Shown in pieces: positions 11,869-15,908 of a DNA stretch of 15,908 nt; within the stretch, counting starts at the first letter, position 1, and every line of letters begins with the position of its first letter. The stretch covers positions 1 to 15,908 of the forward strand of contig CACXED010000146.1 of the NCBI GenBank assembly GCA_902766575.1. The letters are read 5' to 3'. The translations under genes and the position numbers were made by a program. The DNA is from an uncultured Ruminococcus sp. GTDB taxonomy: Bacteria > Bacillota > Clostridia > Oscillospirales > CAG-272. The notes below the pieces were generated by a model. It was given only the letters and a program-made list of their open reading frames with translations. It was not told the DNA's origin and did not search any database.

Positions 11869-13437
11869 ATGATAGAAATATTCGACTCCACTCTGCGCGA
11901 CGGAGCGCAGGGCGAGGGAATCTCATTTTCCGTGCAGGACAAGCTCTATATCCTGCGGGCGCTCGACGAGTTCGGCGTCAACTATATCGAAGCCGGAAAC
12001 CCCGGCTCAAATCCCAAGGACGCGGAGTTCTTCTCCCGCGCCGCTGAGATAAAGCTCGAAAACGCAAGGCTCGCCGCCTTTGGCTCGACGCATCGACGCG
12101 GCGTAGCTCCCGAAAACGACCCGGCGCTCGCAAGCCTGCTCAGAGCCGGAACCGACTGCGTCGTGATCTTCGGAAAGGCGCACCGTCTGCACGCCGAGCG
12201 GGTGCTCTGCGTCTCGCCCGAGGAGAACCTCGAGCTTGTGCGCTCGACCGCCGCTTATCTCAAAAGCCGCGTGGGAGAGGTTATCTTCGACGCCGAGCAT
12301 TTTTACGACGGCTGGCTCTTTGACCGCGAGTACGCTCTGGCGTCTGTCGCCGCGGCGATCGACGGAGGAGCAGACTGCGTCACTCTCTGCGACACGAACG
12401 GCGGTACGCTTCCCGGAAAGATAGCCGAGATCACCGCCGACGTCAGGGCTCGCTTCCCCGATCTGAAAATCGGAGTCCACACTCACGACGACGCCGGACT
12501 CGCGGTCGCCGACGCGCTCTCGGCGGTCGAAGCCGGAGCCACGCTCGTTCAGGGAACCTTTACCGGGATAGGCGAGCGCTGCGGCAATTGTGACCTTAGT
12601 GTTATTATACCAAATCTTGTGCTGAAATGCAATACTCCCTGCGGTAAAAATTTGAAACTTTCTGCGCTGAGGCAGACCGCGAGCCGTATCGCCGACATTT
12701 CCAACGTCGCTACCCGCCCGACCAAGCCCTACACCGGAAAATCCGCTTTCGCCCACAAGGGCGGTATGCACATCGACGCGATAGAAAAGCTGGACGGTTG
12801 CTATGAGCACATCGACCCGTCGCTCGTCGGAAACAAGCGCCGCCTGCTCCTGTCTGAGGTCTCAGGACGCACGACTATCGTCGAAAAGGCGAAAGCCTTT
12901 GTCCCCGGACTTGAGCGCTCCTCGCCCGAGACCGCAAAGGTCATGGAAAAGCTCAAGGAGTTAGAGCACGAGGGCTGGCAGTTCGAGGCCGCCGACGCAA
13001 GCTTCGAGCTTCTGACCAAGCGGCTCATCTGCGACTACAAGCCGCACTTCAACGTCCTTTTGTACAAGGCGACCGACGATTTCCCGTCGACCGACGGCAA
13101 GCTCCAGTCCGGCGCGATGATACAGGTCAGCGTCGGCGACAGAACCGAGACTACCGCCTCGCTCGGAAACGGCCCGGTCAACGCGCTCGACATCGCGCTC
13201 AAGAAGGCGCTCGCGGTGTTCTATCCGGTGCTGTCGGGCGTCAAGCTCACCGACTTCAAGGTGCGCGTCATCGAAGCCAACTCGACCACCGCCGCGAAGG
13301 TCCGGGTTCTCATCGAGTCGACCGACTCGCAGAAGGTCTGGACTACGGTCGGCGTCTCCCACGACATCATCGAAGCGAGCTTCACCGCGCTCTGCGACTC
13401 GCTCGAGTACAAGCTGTCGATGGAGGAAAAATCATGA
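11869..13437 (+). CDS. cimA: (R)-citramalate synthase
   Basis: A 522-residue member of the HMGL-like acyltransferase family, the usual length for the citramalate synthase type. It condenses pyruvate and acetyl-CoA to citramalate, the first step of the threonine-independent isoleucine route. The N-terminal barrel shows DSTLRDGAQGEGISFS (R10, D11), YIEAGNPGSNPKD, AFGSTHRR, metal ligands in HTHDDAGLAVA (H204, H206) and GERCGNCDL (235-242). YTGKSAFAHKGGMHIDAI is the conserved linker helix region, and about 395-515 is the regulatory LeuA-dimer domain (QVSVGDRTETTASLGNGPVNALD). YIEAGNPGSNPKDAEFF together with AFGSTHRR separates it from 2-isopropylmalate synthase and homocitrate synthase. It is the first gene after a consensus promoter, and its TGA overlaps the ATG of the next gene, so the downstream membrane proteins are translationally coupled to it. 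Confidence 0.9.
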   Translation: MIEIFDSTLRDGAQGEGISFSVQDKLYILRALDEFGVNYIEAGNPGSNPKDAEFFSRAAEIKLENARLAAFGSTHRRGVAPENDPALASLLRAGTDCVVIFGKAHRLHAERVLCVSPEENLELVRSTAAYLKSRVGEVIFDAEHFYDGWLFDREYALASVAAAIDGGADCVTLCDTNGGTLPGKIAEITADVRARFPDLKIGVHTHDDAGLAVADALSAVEAGATLVQGTFTGIGERCGNCDLSVIIPNLVLKCNTPCGKNLKLSALRQTASRIADISNVATRPTKPYTGKSAFAHKGGMHIDAIEKLDGCYEHIDPSLVGNKRRLLLSEVSGRTTIVEKAKAFVPGLERSSPETAKVMEKLKELEHEGWQFEAADASFELLTKRLICDYKPHFNVLLYKATDDFPSTDGKLQSGAMIQVSVGDRTETTASLGNGPVNALDIALKKALAVFYPVLSGVKLTDFKVRVIEANSTTAAKVRVLIESTDSQKVWTTVGVSHDIIEASFTALCDSLEYKLSMEEKS

Positions 13438-13847
13438 CGGAAAAAAAGCTGATCGCCTTAGCCGTCAACATAATTTTATTCGCCGCAATGGTGATTTACA
13501 TCTGCTTTCTTTCTGACGGGTGGCCGGATTTATTCCTTGTGCTCTTTATCAACCCTATTATCTTCGGCGTAACATGGGGAATCTTTGAAAATATCGGCTG
13601 TCCGGTCTTATCCCGAAAAAACCGGGTGCCGAAGATCATTTTTCCTTTTCTCCGCCTGGGACTTATTCAGATTTTATTATTCAACCTGCCGCTGTTGAAA
13701 TCGGGCTTTTCAGGGCGATTCGCTCTTACCGACATATTCAGTGTCCCCCTGCTGATTGCGGTACTGATCGGTTATGTTTCATTCTTCATAACCTGCGCCG
13801 TCGCCGTCTGCCCGCCGAACTTTATCAGAAAAGAGGAAAACATATGA
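13434..13847 (+). CDS. Small four-helix membrane protein of unknown function (paralog A)
   Basis: A 137-residue protein I do not recognise. Four hydrophobic segments are visible at about 5-26, 31-51, 67-87 and 101-125. The second segment ends in P41-x3-G45-x2-W48-x2-F51-E52-x3-C56, a pattern found with the same spacing in the next gene. Its ATG overlaps the TGA of the citramalate synthase gene (ATGA), and its own TGA overlaps the next ATG the same way, so the reading frame is very likely real. Base composition is clearly more AT-rich than in the flanking enzyme genes, partly because of the hydrophobic codons, possibly also because of separate origin. A role in transport or sensing linked to the operon is only a guess. 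Confidence 0.75.
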   Translation: MTEKKLIALAVNIILFAAMVIYICFLSDGWPDLFLVLFINPIIFGVTWGIFENIGCPVLSRKNRVPKIIFPFLRLGLIQILLFNLPLLKSGFSGRFALTDIFSVPLLIAVLIGYVSFFITCAVAVCPPNFIRKEENI

Positions 13848-14320
13848 AAAAATGGCGCAGAATTTATCTTTACACAGCGGCGGTAATCTTTGCCGCAATC
13901 GAGGTCGCGGGAGGGCTTATCGCCTATTCCGATCGCAACAGCAGCTGGTTCAGAGGGCTTGCGGCACTGCTGTACAGCATCATGCTCGCTCCGGCTCTGC
14001 TCGGAATAATCTGGGCGGTATTCGAGGCGACCGACTGCTTTGAACCGGGGAATACTCTGTTCGGGTGGAAAAGGCTCGGCTTCTCGGCGCTGAGAGCGGT
14101 CGCAGTGTTCGCGGTACACGGTATCATTTCGCCGATAACTGTAGCTCTCATGCTTAACGAGACGCTTGGGCTTGATATGATATTGCTGTACCCGCTCTGG
14201 TCGATAGGCGTCGGAGCCGCGGCGTTTGCCGTCGTTTACCTGCTTGTCAAGCTGTCAGTTCTCACCGTCCAGGAATACATAGTTTATTCCAAACGAAGAA
14301 AGGAAAATACAAATGTCTGA
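13844..14320 (+). CDS. Small four-helix membrane protein of unknown function (paralog B)
   Basis: A 158-residue protein with hydrophobic segments at about 7-28, 36-60, 80-103 and 110-142, and a basic C-terminal tail (YSKRRKENTNV). It shares P50-x3-G54-x2-W57-x2-F60-E61-x3-C65 with the preceding gene at the same place after the second segment, so the two look like a diverged tandem duplication. The start ATGA overlaps the upstream stop, and the end overlaps the nicotinate phosphoribosyltransferase start by 8 nt; a ribosome site for that gene lies inside this gene. No catalytic motif is seen. It may form a heteromer with paralog A. Confidence 0.75.
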   Translation: MKKWRRIYLYTAAVIFAAIEVAGGLIAYSDRNSSWFRGLAALLYSIMLAPALLGIIWAVFEATDCFEPGNTLFGWKRLGFSALRAVAVFAVHGIISPITVALMLNETLGLDMILLYPLWSIGVGAAAFAVVYLLVKLSVLTVQEYIVYSKRRKENTNV

Positions 14321-15773
14321 ATCGAACAATAAGCCCAATTACGCCATGCTCACCGATTTCTATGAGTACACGATGGCGAACGGCTATTATCTGAACGGCT
14401 GGAAGGACAGAATCGTCTACTTCGACGTGTTCTTCCGCCGGATACCCGACGGCGGAGGATTCGCCATTGCCGCCGGACTCGAGCAGCTCATCGACTATCT
14501 CAAGCACTTCCATTTCGAGCCGGAGGACATCGAGTATCTGCGCTCAAAGGGCTGCTTTGACGAGGGCTTCCTCGAATATCTGAAGAATTTCCGCTTCAGG
14601 GGCGATGTCTGGGCGGTTCCCGAGGGGACTCCGGTCTTCCCCGGCGAGCCGATACTGACAATCCGCGCTCCAGCTATCGACGCGCAGCTCATAGAGACTT
14701 TTACGCTGCTGACCCTCAACCATCAGTCGCTGATCGCCACAAAGGCTAACCGCGTCTGCCGCGCCGCTCAGGGCAGAGTCGTCCTCGAGTTCGGCTCGAG
14801 ACGCGCTCAGGGAGCCGACGCCGCGGTCATAGGCGCGAGAGCCGCTTATATCGGCGGCTGCGCCGGAACCGCCTGCGCGCTGACCGACGAGCTCTACGGA
14901 GTTCCCGCCGGAGGAACTATGGCGCACAGCTGGGTTCAGATGTTCGACAGCGAGTACGAGGCTTTCAAGACCTACTGCGAGCTCTACCCGAACTCCGCGA
15001 CCCTGCTCGTCGACACCTACAACACGCTGAAATCGGGCGTTCCGAACGCTATCCGCGCGATCAAGGAGGTTCTCATCCCCAAGGGGATCAAAAACTACGC
15101 GATAAGGCTCGACTCGGGCGACATCGCCTATCTGACCAAAAAGGCGCGGAGAATGCTCGACGACGCCGGACTCACCGACTGCAAAATAACCGCGTCGAAC
15201 TCACTCGACGAGTACCTGATCCGCGATCTGCTGATGCAGGACGCCAAGATCGACTCCTTCGGCGTCGGAGAGCGGCTGATAACCGCTTCGAGCTCTCCGG
15301 TATTCGGCGGGGTCTACAAGCTCGCCGCAGTCGAGGACGCCGACGGGAATATCATTCCCAAGATAAAGATCAGCGAGAACGTCGGAAAGATCACAAACCC
15401 GCACTTCAAAAAGGTCTACCGCCTTGTCGACCGGGAGACCGGAATGGCGCTCGCCGACCAGATCTGCGTCTATGACGAGGTCATCGACGACACAAAGCCG
15501 CTGACCATCTTCGACCCGCTTGCCACCTGGAAAACCAAGACGCTGACGAACTTCTGGGCGCGTGAGCTGCTCGTCCCGATCTTCAAGGACGGAAAGAGGG
15601 TCTACGACTCGCCTTCCCTTCCCGAGATCAAAGCCTACTGCGAGAATGAAATCGCCCACCTCTGGGACGAGATCAAGCGCTTTGAAAATCCCCACGACTA
15701 CTATGTCGACCTGTCGCAGAGACTCTGGGACATCAAGCGGATATTGCTCGACATGAACTCCGACAATCATTGA
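14313..15773 (+). CDS. pncB: Nicotinate phosphoribosyltransferase
   Basis: A 486-residue enzyme that joins nicotinate and PRPP to nicotinate mononucleotide with ATP hydrolysis (Preiss-Handler NAD salvage). Family landmarks are LLTDFYEYTMANGYY-like text at the start (AMLTDFYEYTMANGYY), YFDVFFRRIPDGGGFAIAAGLEQ, EFGSRRAQGADAA, H205 in GTMAHSWVQMF (the phosphorylated histidine), LLVDTYNTLKSGV, RLDSGDI, ITASNSLDE and FGVGERLITASSSPVFGGVYKL. The start ATG at 14313 has AAAGGA about 9 nt upstream and lies within the end of the membrane protein gene. The nicotinamidase-like gene starts 11 bp after the stop, which would supply the nicotinate substrate from nicotinamide. Confidence 0.95.
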   Translation: MSESNNKPNYAMLTDFYEYTMANGYYLNGWKDRIVYFDVFFRRIPDGGGFAIAAGLEQLIDYLKHFHFEPEDIEYLRSKGCFDEGFLEYLKNFRFRGDVWAVPEGTPVFPGEPILTIRAPAIDAQLIETFTLLTLNHQSLIATKANRVCRAAQGRVVLEFGSRRAQGADAAVIGARAAYIGGCAGTACALTDELYGVPAGGTMAHSWVQMFDSEYEAFKTYCELYPNSATLLVDTYNTLKSGVPNAIRAIKEVLIPKGIKNYAIRLDSGDIAYLTKKARRMLDDAGLTDCKITASNSLDEYLIRDLLMQDAKIDSFGVGERLITASSSPVFGGVYKLAAVEDADGNIIPKIKISENVGKITNPHFKKVYRLVDRETGMALADQICVYDEVIDDTKPLTIFDPLATWKTKTLTNFWARELLVPIFKDGKRVYDSPSLPEIKAYCENEIAHLWDEIKRFENPHDYYVDLSQRLWDIKRILLDMNSDNH

Positions 15774-15784
15774 AAGGAAGCAAA

Positions 15785-15908
15785 ATGAAAAAACTTCTCA
15801 TTGTCGTCGATTACCAGAACGATTTCATCAACGGTTCGCTCGGATTTGAGGGCGCGGAAAAGCTCGCTCCGATTATCGCTGAGAAAATAAACGCATATCA
15901 TGAGGACG
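15785..15908 (+). CDS. pncA: Isochorismatase-family cysteine hydrolase, probable nicotinamidase (3' truncated by window edge)
   Basis: Only the first 41 codons are inside the window. The translation starts MKKLLIVVDYQNDFINGSLG and continues with FEGAEKLAPIIAEKINAYHED. VVDYQNDF with the catalytic aspartate D9 is the first active-site motif of the isochorismatase/nicotinamidase superfamily, and the G-rich stretch after it is also typical. The catalytic lysine and cysteine lie beyond the edge, so the activity cannot be confirmed. AAAGGAAG sits about 5 nt upstream of the ATG at 15785, and the gene begins 11 bp after nicotinate phosphoribosyltransferase. That neighbour makes nicotinamidase (nicotinamide to nicotinate) the best reading; another cysteine hydrolase remains possible. 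Confidence 0.8.
   Translation, partial: MKKLLIVVDYQNDFINGSLGFEGAEKLAPIIAEKINAYHED

Noticed and set aside
12007..12810. Open frame of 267 codons antisense to citramalate synthase
   Set aside because: Shadow of a well-supported gene with complete family motifs; no independent signal.

Overview
The window looks like a moderately GC-rich, low-GC-phylum anaerobe: a gut-type Clostridia, probably Oscillospiraceae/Ruminococcaceae-like. This is inferred from strong GGAGG/AAGGAG ribosome sites, SigA-type promoters (several exact or near TTGACA-N17-TATAAT, several with an extended TGC in front of the -10), a citramalate synthase of the Firmicute/Geobacter type, and paired AraC regulators with non-secreted glycoside hydrolases. 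No phage, transposase, CRISPR, rRNA or tRNA signal was seen.

Layout. (1) 2-2261, plus strand: the 3' part of a sugar-alcohol-type short-chain dehydrogenase (SrlD-like, apparently fused to a class II aldolase domain lying mostly outside the window), followed by a PHP-domain metallo-phosphoesterase. (2) 2268-4504: an AraC regulator (minus) diverging from a divergent GH10-like hydrolase (plus). The shared spacer carries a 21-bp-spaced direct repeat placed like an AraC-family activator site. (3) 4529-7369: a second AraC regulator (minus) diverging from a GH42-like hydrolase (plus). The two AraC/hydrolase modules have the same architecture and are separated by a perfect bidirectional terminator. 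(4) 7427-8963, minus: a two-gene operon of an SDR oxidoreductase and a type I dehydroquinase-like protein that keeps the Schiff-base lysine but has lost other signature residues. (5) 9076-11749, minus: a PhoB/PhoR-like two-component system whose two genes are split by 307 bp of hairpins and a 74-bp tandem repeat. (6) 11869 to the right edge, plus: citramalate synthase, two small paralogous membrane proteins, nicotinate phosphoribosyltransferase and the start of a nicotinamidase-like gene. These are packed with overlapping or nearly overlapping ends behind a consensus promoter.

How it fits together. Regions 1-4 read as carbohydrate or sugar-acid catabolism: two separately regulated cytoplasmic glycosidases plus dehydrogenase, aldolase and lyase-type enzymes. 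Region 6 combines isoleucine precursor synthesis with NAD salvage (Preiss-Handler route) and carries two unknown membrane proteins in between. The least explained items are the altered dehydroquinase-like enzyme, the divergent GH10-like protein with its putative operator, the tandem membrane paralogs and the repeat block between the response regulator and its kinase.
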